A stretch of DNA of 64,000 nt from Caenorhabditis elegans (Eukaryota; Nematoda; Chromadorea; Rhabditida; Rhabditidae). Each line of letters opens with the position of its first letter. The first letter of the stretch is position 1. Positions 35,726 through 47,166 of the stretch are shown piece by piece. The DNA lies in NCBI RefSeq assembly GCF_000002985.6, contig NC_003279.8, positions 12,400,001 to 12,464,000 of the forward strand, in the 5' to 3' direction. A program made the position numbers and the translations under genes. Under the pieces are notes generated by a model. The model saw only the letters and a list, made by a program, of their open reading frames with translations. It did no database searches and had not been told where the DNA came from.

Positions 35726-37095
35726 ATGAGTGTTCTGAAACCTTATGGAACCTTATTGGTATACTTTGTGTTTTTTGTAATGGTCATTGTTCTGTAGTAA
35801 GTTGAAATTTAAAAATATTGAAATTAAAAAAAAAAAATGTTTTTCAGCAATAAATATTCAGAGAGTTTTAGCTCAAATAGAAGGATAATTGTGATAACAC
35901 CTACTTATAGAAGAATCACCAGAATGCCTGATATTACACGGTTAGTTGAAGCTTAACATAAAACAACACTACATAATTTTGCCCACAATAGATATCTCTC
36001 GCTATTCGGCTCATTCTTTTTAGTTATTTTAGACTCTGGATCTTGCTTTTGAGATTCAAGATCTTTGATTTTTTTTGGTAGTTTTAAGAAAAAATTTGCA
36101 AAAAGTGTTAGTGTGTATGTTGACATAACTTTTGAAACAATAATTCTTATTGCTTTTCAGAATGTCTAACACACTGAAACAAATCAAAAACCTGCATTGG
36201 ATAGTCATAGAAGACGGCGAAGAACTTGTGCCCGCCGTTCAAAATGTTCTGGAAAGATCAGGGCTACCGTATACCTATGTGACGCATAAAACTGCAAAAG
36301 GATATCCTGCGAAAGGATGGTATCAACGAGATATGGCTTTGAAGATGCTGCGAACCAACTCTTCACAAATCCTGGGCAATCATAAGGGCGAAGCTGTCGT
36401 TTATTTTGCAGACGATGATAATTCGTACGACTTGCGACTGTTTGATGATTTTATTAGAAATGTGAAGAAATTGGGAGTTTGGGCTGTTGGTGAGTGATTT
36501 CGGAATTCGTGAGGTTTAGGCTTAGGCTTTGTCTTGGGTTTAGGCTTAGTCTCAGGTTTAGGCTTGTGCTTAGGCTTAGGCTTTGGCAGGCTTAGGCATA
36601 GGCTTAAGATTAGGCTTCAGGCTTGGCGGGATGAGGCACAATTCACATTTCAGAATACTATCCTTGCACTGCCTAAAAATCGCATTTTGAAGGTTTGGTC
36701 GGTGGAACCATAGTCGAAGCTCCGAAAGTTGAGAATAAAAAAGTAACCTCATTCAATGTCAAATGGGAGCCCAGCCGACCATTTGCTGTTGATATGGCAG
36801 GATTTGCAATCAATCTCAAGTATATTTTACGTTCCGCAGCCGTTTTTGGTCCAAAATGTCATGGAAGTGGGGCTCCGGAAACCTGTCTACTTGAGAAACT
36901 TGGATTTGAGTTGGATGATATTCAGCCGTTTGGGTACGAAAAAGAAGTGAGTAATAAAAGAAATAAAGTGCTTTGAGGCTTATGTGTATTGTTCAGGAAG
37001 ATAAAGAAATTCTCGTATGGCACACTAGAACCAGTATACCGAAATCTGGGATCAGCGTTGAGGACGATTTTGGATATTTCGTAGAAGTAGGATAA
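35726..37095 (+). CDS. Glucuronosyltransferase family protein (GT43), 281 aa
   Basis: Family GT43 transfers glucuronic acid beta-1,3 to galactose (proteoglycan linkers, HNK-1-like or O-glycan caps). Exons are 35726-35796, 35848-35940, 36161-36489, 36693-36946 and 36997-37095. The N-terminal anchor is LLVYFVFFVMVIVL. Catalytic hallmarks are IIVITPTYRRITRMPDITR, LHWIVIEDGEE, the DDD of VVYFADDDNSYDLRLFD, GLVGGTIVEAPKV, RPFAVDMAGFAINLKYIL (acceptor site), GAPETCLLEKLG and LVWHTRT. The ending FGYFVEVG matches FGYFVEY-type endings of the paralog at 54.7 kb. Alternatively a donor at 37087 could join a further in-frame exon 37157-37285 (43 codons), but an AATAAA near 37120 favours the short form. 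Intron 3 holds a degenerate TTAGGC tract. Confidence 0.88.
36514..36629 (+). repeat. Degenerate telomere-like (TTAGGC)n in GT43 intron 3
   Basis: Many TTAGGC and TTTAGGC units mixed with CTTAGG, GTCTTGGG and TCAGGT variants. It lies wholly inside the third intron. Confidence 0.88.
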
Positions 37096-38740
37096 TTTCA
37101 TGTTGTTTAATTTTTTTATTTGAATAAAAATTATAAGAAAAATTTATAGTTTTTAGAAATCAACGGTGTTTGGTTTTACAGAGAATCAGAAATTCAGAAG
37201 TTGTATTTTCTACACAGATTTGAACGTGTATGAGTCTCACAAATATCATTTGCCACGTGTTATGAAACTGACCGACTTGAACTAAAACTTACTTAATATA
37301 TTCAATCTGTTTTTAAAATGCATTCCTATAGTTTGGTCTTTTACTTGGGTCTTACTTAGAGGCCAAAATAGGTTTCTCGATTTTTTTATCTAGTTCGTGT
37401 AGTTTTTGGCCTGATTAGTTATAATTTTTTCTTTCATAAAAATTCACAGAAGCGGGGATAACCTAATATTCAAAGGGTGGCGTATAGAATTTTCACGCCC
37501 TGTAGCTTCAAAATGTTGGTTTTGTTAATTAAGATGTATTTTATACATTATTGCTTTTTAATTAATGCTCACAGTGTATAGATTTCTCAAAGTTTTCTCA
37601 AAAAATACGATGTGCAATGCCGTTCTGTACTGATTTCGTATGGTTAAGAGCGTGCTGGCGTCACAGTTTTCTGGGCAAGAAATTCCCGCATCTTTGTAGA
37701 TCAAACCGTATGGGGCCGGACACCACGTGAATGGACAATCAGAATGGTGGATTTGTCTAACCGAAAATTCACAACTTCAGATAACATAAGCTTAATTCGT
37801 CGATAGCGATTTTTTTTAAATTCTGACGATATACAAGCAATAAAATTGTTCAGTGTGTCGGCGTCACAAAAATATTATAGGGTAAAAACTTTGAAGCTGG
37901 CTTTATAACTTCTGAAAGCTTGACACTGAACTGTCTCAGAGTTTGCGAGCATTTTAGTCAAAGCTTTCGCGAATTGTCACATTTTCGGAGTGGTTTTAAA
38001 CATTTTCCATTTAAGCCATTTCATTCATTATTTATATTATTGAATTAAAAAATGATGAATAAAAACAGGTGCAATTTATTTTCATCCTGAACCACAAATG
38101 GATGTCAATAAGCTGAGAACGGACTAATGGCGGATCGGAGAGAGCGGGCTTTTTGAGTCGCTATTGGGCAGCATTGGAACAGCTCGGCTTTACCGGTGAC
38201 AGCACTAAACGTTTACAAATTTTGCGTCTTCACATGAATGACCGATATAATCTTCAATTGCCCTCATTTCTTGCGCCACGGGCAAACAAATAGTGCATAT
38301 AATTTTTGAAAAGACACGTTTGACACAGTGAGTACAAAATTAATGACTCAAATATTATGTTCCTACACCATCAAAGCGTGATAAGCACAATGGACCCATC
38401 GAAGAATTCTGAAACATGGAACGTTGCGTTTTCTGTGAACTGCTGCTCGCGCCAGGAAAATTGATTGCCGATGCCTTGTGTTCAGAAAGTTCTTGTCTAC
38501 TTTTTGCCGAGTGACTCGGTACTTTCCTGTGCTTCTAAATATACTTCCCTTTTAATTAGGTAAATTTGATTTACTTTTCAAACGGGTTCCCAGCTTTCCT
38601 ACGTCAAACTTCCGAAAAAAAGGCTTTTTTACCTGGACAGCTGCGGTGTTTGTTTTTCTAGCTTTTCCTGTATTTGGAGCTCGTTTGTCATATTGAATAT
38701 TAAGTAGTCTCTGTGAACTTTTCATTAAATTCCCCGCGGG
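37096..38740. other. Spacer with dispersed repeat
   Basis: No gene supported. At about 37640-37735 a block with AAATTCCCGCATCTTTGTAGATC and GGACACCACGTG is the inverse of one inside the GT49 gene intron (45875-46020), so both belong to a dispersed repeat family. Near 38265-38290 CTTGCGCCACGGGCAAACAAA resembles sequence upstream of the minus-strand NHR gene (~41400). Confidence 0.5.
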
Positions 38741-39110
38741 ACAGATATTAATCTATGGACTAGGGTACTTTGAGATGAGGTCGTCTTTCAAATTGCTTGA
38801 TACGATCTCCCCTAACATCGCAGCGTCAGCATTACAAGGGCACTCTGAATCCACCAAGCATTCCTGAAAATGAAAGTTTAAAAATGTAGATTTTTACATA
38901 TTTTTGAGAATGCATACTGAAATTCACTGAAATCTATGTTATTTAGGTCGTCTTTAAGCATGCTTCCCATCTGGTTCCTTTCCTGCAATACTGACTTTTT
39001 TTGGTGAACTCATACATTGCGTTTTGTGTAAAAAAAATATTCAAATTGTAAGGGGATGAAGAAGAATTGCAGAACTTTCAGATTTTAAAAATAAATTTTA
39101 ATTAGGTTTC
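38740..39110 (+). pseudogene. Decayed NHR copy (promoter and DNA-binding domain remnant)
   Basis: The upstream block 38779-38809 (GGTCGTCTTTCAAATTGCTTGATACG) and surrounding sequence match the promoter of the NHR gene at 42.3 kb. About 230 bp later, 39015-39095 matches the second zinc-finger coding part of that gene: GGGGATGAAGAAGAATTGCAGA corresponds to its M-R-K-N-C-R codons. Frames are broken and the rest is lost. Confidence 0.65.
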
Positions 39111-39995
39111 AGTGAAATCGAAATTTCAGTTTAACACGAGTTATTTCAGTCAATTTTGCTAGATTGGAGCCAATTTTCAACGCTGAAACAGTTACAGAAT
39201 TTTTCTAAATTGTCTAAATTTTCTAAATGTTCTATTGCACTGTAGGGGTGCAAAGCTAATAGAGAAAGTAGAATAAATGTAGCCTGATCATTCACACAAA
39301 TTTCCATTGAAATGCACCAGTCTAGACATGCCCCCGCATTTTATCTGCCGAATGAATCTTTTTTGCACCGGTAGTTTGCCGATTTTAGGGTGTACGGCAC
39401 GGAAAACGTTCAGAAAAGAATCTGAAGTACCATTAAAAAATGTTTTTTATATAATTTTTTTCGTCAGTGAATATCAGTATATTTTTTAGTATACGGATGT
39501 ATGTTAAAACACATATAAATTTTTAACTTCCAACGAATTAACTTCACACCCGTAGAAACCCGAAGTGCTTCCATTTTCTTAAATTGTGTATCCAATGTGT
39601 CTAGAATAGTCTCAGCCGTGTACTTTCCGAAATTCAGCACTTTTTTGTAAAAATATTGGAATATTTGGGTCTTGAATATTGAGATAACATATTATTTTTT
39701 CATTGGCAGTATAGTTATGCAAAGTTGATGAAAATTTAGAAACCTTCCCGTTGAGTATTTCACAGTTCTTAGCACAAAAAAGAACAGACGGTTTATTGAT
39801 AGACAGTCAAAACAGAAAATGAATGAACAATATTCATTATACTAGTTTCTACCTAGCTTCCTACGGTTTACGTACTCTAACAAGGCTGACTTCCAAGGAA
39901 ATTACGTCAAGTTATACTCAAACTTCAATATGAAAATCAAGCAACATTTATTATTGAATACATGCAAAAAATATATTATTGTGCAATAATTATTC

Positions 39996-41253
39996 TCAAA
40001 ATGGTATTTGATACTTCTGATGCAATGTGATGAGATCGTGGAACAGATCCTGAAAACAAAAGTTTTTTGGCATATTTATAAATTTCAGCTTACAGAAATC
40101 GTCGTGATTTGCATGGTGATTTCACCTATTCTTACAGCAATATCCATATCAGACATGTAGTTCTGTAAACAAGATTGAAACTTTTTTTTTAGCTTACTAC
40201 ATATTAGTAGTTGCTCTTACCTCGTAGTACTGCCTTAATGCACCAGTAATTCCTTTGTAATGTTCCAAAGCCAGTGACTTCATCTTTGGACTCGTCTCAT
40301 AAAATTTCAGATTCCAAATACAAATTGCTCGGAGAGCAGCGTATTCAAAGATGTTTAAATTTAGGTTTTTGAGAGACAATCCAATTGATGTATCGATTTG
40401 ATAGGCGAACTTGCAAATGTCATTTCCATCCAACAATTCCTCATTTGATGTCGATTTTGAATAAACGAATGCAGAGTCAATCCAAGTGTTCATAAATTTG
40501 AAGTATCTTATCAAAGTCGTAATGTCTTCATCGTCTAAGATATATGTTCCATAGCAATGCAGGACAGCATCCAATGAGGTTTTATCTTCAGATTTCGAGA
40601 TTTCAAGCAGTTCCTTTGAAGTTTTAACTTGATGGGCGTTCTGGAAAACAAGAAAATAAAGTTTAAACTATTATCCTTATCCTACAGTAAATAATTAATA
40701 TCTGTAACTTACTTTCAAAGGGCTTTGCCTTTTCCGAGCAATGCTTTCATTGGCTTCTTTCACATAAAAATTGAGCAGTTCCTCGTAACTTTCGCTCAAT
40801 TTGTTGCTACAGGAGACGGCAGGTGATTTAGCTTCTTTTCTGCCTGCCTGACGCCTATAACTTTGTTTCCGAACACCTGTAAATCAATACTTCATTATTA
40901 CCCCAGTTTACTCAATGCTTACAATCTCTCCTCATCCCTGACTGCACACATTTGTTGTAGCGGCATGATCGACAGAATTGTTTTTGATCTGAATAAAGAG
41001 TTACAGAACTGAAAAAAAAATTAATTAAACTCTATGACTAACCATCCAAAATTGTGCAAGAGTTATTTGCAGGACAATAGAATTTACAGTTCAAGGATCT
41101 TCTGAAAAATGAGGAGCATGACATGCAAGCTGTTATTCCAAAATGACGACGTGTTCCTTTAACACTGTGGCAAACTCGGCAGGGCCCTGAAATAGAAATA
41201 GTTATAAAATTAATTAATTATAATTGTCTCCTTGTACCTTCTGGAATTTTCAT
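39996..41253 (-). CDS. Nuclear hormone receptor (divergent supplementary NHR), 310 aa
   Basis: Exons are 41253-41238, 41186-41043, 40988-40923, 40876-40713, 40640-40221, 40162-40094 and 40049-39996; phases close to 311 codons. The DNA-binding domain starts CRVCHSVKGTRRHFGITACMSCSSFFRRSL and continues through the second finger C-x5-C...FCRSCRYNKCVQSGM. The hinge is basic. The ligand-binding domain includes ILDDEDITTLIRYFKFMNTWIDSAF, EYAALRAICIWNLKFYETSPKMK and ends HDLITLHQKYQIPF, the position of AF-2. It is a member of the same nematode expansion as the two plus-strand NHR genes but clearly more diverged, with the ligand-binding region carried in one 420 nt exon. The start is uncertain because an in-frame upstream ATG exists at 41439. 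Confidence 0.87.
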
Positions 41254-41570
41254 GCTTGATAGTTTTGGATTATGAAAATGCAGTGAATAAGCTTTTGGAC
41301 TGACGAGATTCTGCACTCTGATTTTCTGAAGCGATACTGGAATGTTTGTCGGGTTCTCGGACAGGACACGTCGGATAAAATCTTCAACTGGCCCAGACTT
41401 CTTGCGCCACGGGGAAACAAAGAGTACGTAGACGTTCAAAACGTCAGGTACAAAATTCTTCCAGTGAGGCCTTATAAAAATTTGAAATGAGGGATTTTTA
41501 GAAGCAGTTTAAACTAAATACAATATATTCAGTATTCAAAAGAACACAATTTGCAAACAAAATAATTATG

Positions 41571-41766
41571 GCGTTATTCATGAGATTCGAAAAATGTAGA
41601 AAATGCAAGCACTGTTTGCATTTTTCGACATTTTTCCGCATTGTCGGGTGACGGACAATGTAGAAAAATTCAGAAAAATTTCAAAAAATGCCATAAAGGG
41701 GGAAAATGTATTTTAATATTAATACATGTTTGGATTTTTCAACATCACATGAATAACCCCATTAAG
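41571..41766. repeat. MITE-like element with GTTATTCATG ends
   Basis: The left end ATGGCGTTATTCATG and right end CATGAATAACCCCAT are inverted. They resemble the TGGGGTTATTCAAGTA ends of the element at 63075-63407, suggesting one family. Confidence 0.55.
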
Positions 41767-42298
41767 GTGAGCAAATTCAGAAAAGTTTTTCGATTTTTCA
41801 TTTTTTGATGTACCGTTTTTTTTTCGAAAATTCGGAAAATTTCTATTTTTCGGATAATAGGAAGATTTCGGTCATTTATTTTTTTTCTAGAAAAATTATT
41901 TCTTTTCATCTCATTTTTTACGAACTTTTTTTCCACAAACTTTGATTTTTTTTAAATAATTTTATTTTAATTTCCTAAATTTTTTTTTCGATTTTTTGGG
42001 TTTTTAGTGTTTTCGACACAATTTATTTGGAAACTTTGCAATTGACCGTAATAGCATTTCAGTAATAGTGACAAAAAAATAATTGAAATTCGTGAATTAT
42101 CAGTCATGTGCATATGATAATAAATTTTTTTTTTGGTCTCCATGAACTTTTCATAAGATTTCACTGTAAAAGATATAGATCTGTGAACTAGGAAACTTCA
42201 GGAGTGGGTCGTCTTTCAATATGATTGATACGATCTCTGCACCCCCGAACATCACAGAGTCGGCATTACAAGGATATATACTCTGACTTCACCAGAAT
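41767..42298. promoter_or_regulatory. Upstream region of NHR gene with shared promoter block
   Basis: The block at 42207-42236 (GGTCGTCTTTCAATATGATTGATACG) recurs before the 17.4 kb NHR gene and before the NHR relic. No gene is present in the stretch. Confidence 0.5.
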
Positions 42299-43728
42299 AT
42301 GAAACTTTCCACTTCCTTGGAAATGCCTTTTAGAGAATGTAAGTATATTTTAATTTTTAAAATTTTTGAATATACCACTTTCAGCAACTGACCCTATTTG
42401 CTCTGTGTGCAACTTTTCCAGCCTGATTGCACCTCACTTTGGCGGTCTTGTGTGTAGTGCGTGTGCCTCGTTTTTCCGAAGAACTGTAGCCCTGAATATT
42501 CACTACTTGTGCAAAAAAGATAATCAATGCAAGGGAATGAGGAAGAATTGCAGAGCTTGTAGATTCGAGTCTTGTGTCAAAATTGCTGGAATGAAAAGGA
42601 GCTGTAAGTATTTTTATTAATTTTGATCTACCTAGTTGTTAATTTCAGTAGTTAAAGAGAGAAAAAATCTTAACAATATCCCACTGTACATATTGAACAG
42701 AAGGAATGAAACTGGAAATCAGGGAGTTGTTAGAGGTAAGCGAAATGAATTTTATTAATTTTAAGGGTCTCTAGTCAGTTCAAATTTTTTTGCAGCTTTT
42801 GTTTCGTCAAATCAAAACAGATTGGAAAATCGTTTGAGTTTATCTCCACTTACTGAATTACCGATTAACGATGAAATGGATGTGAGCAAGATATTAAAGA
42901 CAACTCCTAGCAGTCTTCTGAAATATTACGTCGAGCAAGTTTCACATGGGAAGCAATTTTATATGGTATCCCTTTTCAAATAGTTTAGTGAGTAAATTGT
43001 TAATTTCCAGAACACATTGAATATTAGGACAAAAGAAGAATTATTTGAAATAGTCAGCTACCAAAGTAAGGTTGCAGCGGAAACATGCAGAACTTGTCCT
43101 GGAGTTGATTTACTTGATAATCGGGATATTCTGATTCTTCGGAAATATTTCCAATTTTCAAATATTTGGATTGAATCTACATGGAAATATTGGTTCTCAA
43201 ATGATTTTTCAAATGATACTGAAAAATTTGACATGTAAGTAAAAATCTTGGTCTTATACATGCACAAAATAATACGTTACATATTTCAGAAAATTAATGG
43301 AATTCATAGGTCAAGTCAAATCAACCCTGCTTATTTCCCTTTCTCGGTTGAAATTTAATATCTTTGAATTCACAGCATTCAAAGCAATTTGCATCTGGAA
43401 ATTGGTATACCATGAGACGAGCAGAGCCATGAAAATTGTTGCACAAGAGCATTATGAAGGTGTTACAAAAGCATTAATCAGTTACTATCAGGTATGTTCA
43501 ATAGACTTCGACGTTTGTAACTAGTGGAATTTTTCAGACTTATACTTTGCTGGACTCAATGGAAATTGCAATTCGAGTCGGTGAAATTACGTTGCTGGTA
43601 TCTTCAGTTTTTGTGAGTTGTATATATATATATATATCATAGGAAAAATTTGTTTATAATGGTTTTATTTTCAGCAAATGTACCACGACATGGCAAAACT
43701 ATATTTGCACATGGGACTTCCATTTTGA
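42299..43728 (+). CDS. Nuclear hormone receptor (supplementary nematode NHR), 356 aa
   Basis: Close paralog of the NHR gene at 17.4 kb, with the same eight-exon structure: 42299-42338, 42385-42603, 42649-42735, 42796-42965, 43011-43234, 43290-43491, 43538-43612 and 43675-43728. Exons 2, 3, 6 and 8 have identical lengths in both genes (219, 87, 202 and 54 nt). The DNA-binding domain [30 protein letters not shown] is followed by [15 protein letters not shown]. The ligand-binding domain ends in [14 protein letters not shown]. Intron 7 contains a short (TA)n run (43621-43637). A start at the second Met (MPFRE) is possible. Exon 7 is 75 nt here and 57 nt in the paralog. Confidence 0.9.
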
Positions 43729-43867
43729 AAATTTTCATATTGTTTTGCTTTTTTTTTTTTAATTTGTTGATAAATGGTTTTTTCTATAGAAATCAGCTTC
43801 AGCTACTGTTATCGGTCTTTGAAGAGATATTTAAAATGTCTACAGGTTCTCGAATGCACATTTGAAG

Positions 43868-44346
43868 CAGGAGTGAGCGGGATTGCCATTCGGCAAATTT
43901 TTTGATCGACAAATTCGGCAAATCGGAAAAATGCCGGTTTGCCAATTTGCCGGAAATTTGATAAATTTTCGGCAAATTGTCGATTTGCCGAACATCAATT
44001 TGCCGGAAGTTTTTAGAGGGGATTTTTTTATAAAATTGAAACACTTATAACTGTCCTTTTTTTAAATGTTTTCTTTTTTTCTATAGATATTTCCAAAGAA
44101 TCTGCTTACTTTTCAAAATAAATGAAGCACCATTTATAGGATGCGTACAATTTTGCCAATTAAAATCGGAATTTTGAAATTTCCAAAAAAAAATGTGCAA
44201 AACCACTATTTGCCGAACATTTTCGGCATTTGCCGTTTTTTCTGCCAAATTGGCAATTTACCGATTGACGATTTGCAGGAAATTTCAATTCCGGCAATTT
44301 GCCAATCTGCCAATTTGCCGGAAAAATCGTTTGCCGCTCACTCCTG
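43868..44346. mobile_element. GCAAATT-type MITE with CAGGAGTGAGCGG ends
   Basis: Perfect terminal inverted repeats CAGGAGTGAGCGG / CCGCTCACTCCTG enclose GGCAATTTGCCG palindromes and the AT-rich core shared with the 9858 and 16048 copies. Confidence 0.88.
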
Positions 44347-44586
44347 ACTTTAACTGTATATAACGAATGTGTGCCTATAATTATGGTCCACTCTGTATAT
44401 TCTGCAACAAATTTTCACATTTTTCAACTCGAGGAGTGTACTTAAGGAAAATGTGGCACGCGGTGGATATTTTGGGAGGTATTCCTGAAAATAGATAACG
44501 GAAAAAAGAAAAACCCGTTCTGCCCGTGCTTTTGTCGTTTGAATTTGTGTCGTCCCTAATCGTCAATCTCTCTTCTCAAACTGCCA
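44347..44586. other. Upstream region of GT49 gene
   Basis: Short spacer between the MITE and the GT49 start; no gene. Confidence 0.35.
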
Positions 44587-46468
44587 ATGAGGATCTTTCC
44601 GTCAAAATTAAAAATATTTCCCTTACTTTTGGCATTGCTAGTTTTCATTTTCTGGCTTTTCTCGGATTCAAAGGTAGTTTTATTATTTTTTTTATTTCAA
44701 TTTTTTGAAAAAATAACTCCAGCAAAGCGATTTTCTGGAAGAAATCCTGGTGATCCAGAGAAATGTCACGACGGTGATGCACGACGAGCAGTTTTGTGTT
44801 GGTTATAACTTCCTGGAGGCCGAAGATACGTAAGTGGAATGGTCCGAAACGTAAATATACAACGCTTTTTGCTGGCAATCGGCAATTTCGTCAATTGCCA
44901 GTTTCGGCAATCGGCAATTTCGGTAAAGTGCCGAAATTGCCGAAAATTCTATTGCCGAACGACAATTTCTGCGCACTCCTGCTCTGAGTATAGTTGATCT
45001 CGACAAATTTACAGATTCCGAGAAGACGGCTTGGAACCAGTAACTCTTGCTATTCATGGCACTCCAGAAGTTTTGCAACTATTGGGGAATAAGCCTTTGA
45101 ACTGGGATGGGCCTATTTCATTTGGTCTATTCGTAGATTTTCATTCCCAAAAGGCCCTGAATTATATTTCCATGCTACATAAATGTGATGCAGCTTTTAA
45201 AAGACAGGTAATAATGGAAATTTAAGATCTTCCAGATGACAGATGACTTCTTCCAGATGACTGTCCACTTTGCATTCCGAATCTCACCATCTCAATCCGA
45301 ATGCCCAATGATTCAAGTTCTTGGGTATCAGGATTGTGCCACATTTTTACAGAAAAGCAAGCAGCTCCTTGAGGAAATTGAGGACTCTTTTCAAATCTAC
45401 CCGATAAACCTAATGAGAAATATTGCTCGGCGCGGAGCAAAGTCGGATTTACACTTGATAATCGATACAGATATGATGATGAGCACCAACTTTGCAAAGA
45501 TGGTAAAACCAATCGCAAATCGGATGATTGATGGGAAGAATAAGCAAGTGTTGGTTGTTAGGTGAGCCTGATTATCAAGATTACAGGACATTTTCAAAGT
45601 AATGTTGGGTTTCAGACGTTTCGAGACCAACGAAAATGAGCTACCAATGAGCTTTGGGGATCTTGAGGAGGGAATTGAAAATCATAAGTGAGAAATTAGT
45701 ATTTATAGATCAATCAGCAATCCACAAAAAGTTTCAGAACATTCCAGTTCCATCACAAATTCTTTTTCGTTGGTCATCAAATTCCCAACTTGATGGAATG
45801 GTTCGAAAGATCTCACGCCTCTAATGATGTGGTGGCATGGGAGATTCCATACACGTAGGTTCTTTTCCATTTCACACGTAGTGCCAGGCTCTCCCATTAC
45901 GGTTTGATCTACAAAAAATGCGGGAATTTTTTGCCCAAAAAATGTGACGCCAACACGCATTTTTTGTAGATCAACGTAGATCAATCCAATTGGGACACTC
46001 TGACACCACGTGATTTTAATCATGTATTATAATTTTGAAAAATTTTCAGTGGAAATGATTGGGAAGTTCAAATCATTCTTCACCGCAACGATCCATATAA
46101 TGTAGAGTATTTTCCTTCGCGAGTCAAGGATATGCAGTCTTTGGTTAGTCAGAAGCTCTAGTTAACTTTGCCAGAAGATCGGTGTAGGCACAAACACCTT
46201 TCTCTTTCAGATCTACAAGTTATGCCGTGCAAACTACACCTTCAATTTGCTCTCTCATGTGTTCAATGTTCATAAAGGAATCAAAGAAGATGATACCATG
46301 TACTCGAAGGTTGTGACTGCTCACACAAAACGGCAAGGAAGATTGAGGTATGGAAAGTTAGACCATACAAACGTACATAACATTTATAGGACGCTTTCTC
46401 GATATGTCACTGAAATTGACAGGAAATACCCGGATACCATGAAACGATGTGGGCAGTTTTTGTTATAA
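44587..46468 (+). CDS. GT49 glycosyltransferase (B4GAT1/LARGE-like), 410 aa
   Basis: Type II Golgi protein of the Glyco_transf_49 family, whose members include B4GAT1 (beta-1,4-glucuronyltransferase of dystroglycan glycans) and the second domain of LARGE. Exons are 44587-44673, 44723-44829, 45015-45207, 45257-45561, 45616-45687, 45738-45854, 46050-46143 and 46211-46468; phases close to 411 codons. The signal anchor IFPLLLALLVFIFWLF is followed by the stem, ALNYISMLHKC, YPINLMRNIARRGAKSDLHLIIDTDMMMS (metal-binding DTD), FHHKFFFVGHQIP and WEVQIILHRNDPYN, then the conserved HVFNVHKG near the end. Intron 3 is short (49 nt) and has two possible AGs in the same frame. Introns 2 and 6 carry repeat sequence. 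Confidence 0.88.
44865..44985. repeat. GCAAT-type MITE fragment in GT49 intron 2
   Basis: GGCAATCGGCAATTTCG and GCCGAAATTGCCGAAAA units, ending near GCGCACTCCTG, resemble one end of the CAGGAGTGAGCGG family. Confidence 0.6.
45875..46020. repeat. Dispersed inverted repeat in GT49 intron 6
   Basis: CTACAAAAAATGCGGGAATTTTTTG on one side is followed by the inverse CGCATTTTTTGTAGATCAACG, ending ACACCACGTG. Related to sequence at 37640-37735. Confidence 0.7.
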
Positions 46469-46578
46469 ATACTCATTACTGACATAATAAAAAGTTTTTG
46501 AGAGAGTGTAAAGTAAGAGTATACCGATTATTATCAATACAAAAAAATTGGCAAGATTGTGAATAGAAAAACAAGCAC

Positions 46579-46720
46579 GATTTTGGGCAATTTTGGACTT
46601 CTATAGCCAAGATCATGTCCAAGATTATTGGCTTTTCCCATTGTGGAACAGTGGCGGAGATGGTTATCCACTGAAAATTGGCTAATGAGACGCTCGACTA
46701 GCACCTGCAAACTTCAAAAT
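46579..46720. repeat. GT31-associated upstream repeat R2, orphan copy
   Basis: Contains GGCAATTTTGGACTTCTATAGCC and TGGTTATCCACTGAAAATTGGC, the reverse orientation of R1. No GT31 start codon lies beside it; the gene it once served is missing or was replaced. Confidence 0.65.
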
Positions 46721-47166
46721 CGTGGAAGATCAATAATTCAGAGGTCTAGCGAACTGGGGAGCAAATTATAGACCTTGCGATTTCTCGATTTTTGCTCATC
46801 AGAAAAAAATATATATTTGCTCACAGAAATTCAATTTATGGTGGCAGCATTTACGGGGGTCCTGGCAAAAATTACGAAAATCTTTGATTGAAAAACTTTT
46901 AAAAATTCAAACGTGACCGCTTTTTTAATTTTATATTTTAGGAATTCAAAGATATCTCGGAGACTATGAGGTCCAAGATTCTGGATAAACTCTCTAGGAT
47001 CTTCTAGGATTTTCTAGGAAAAGCTGAAATTTTTTCAGTGAATTCAATTACCAAAACAGTTATTCGTAAACAATTTTTTACTTTTTTTATTATGAAAATT
47101 TTAAAAATTATTATGAAAACTGTGCAGGAGCCATCATTGTTGTTTCGGCTTCTTCTTTTTCGTATC

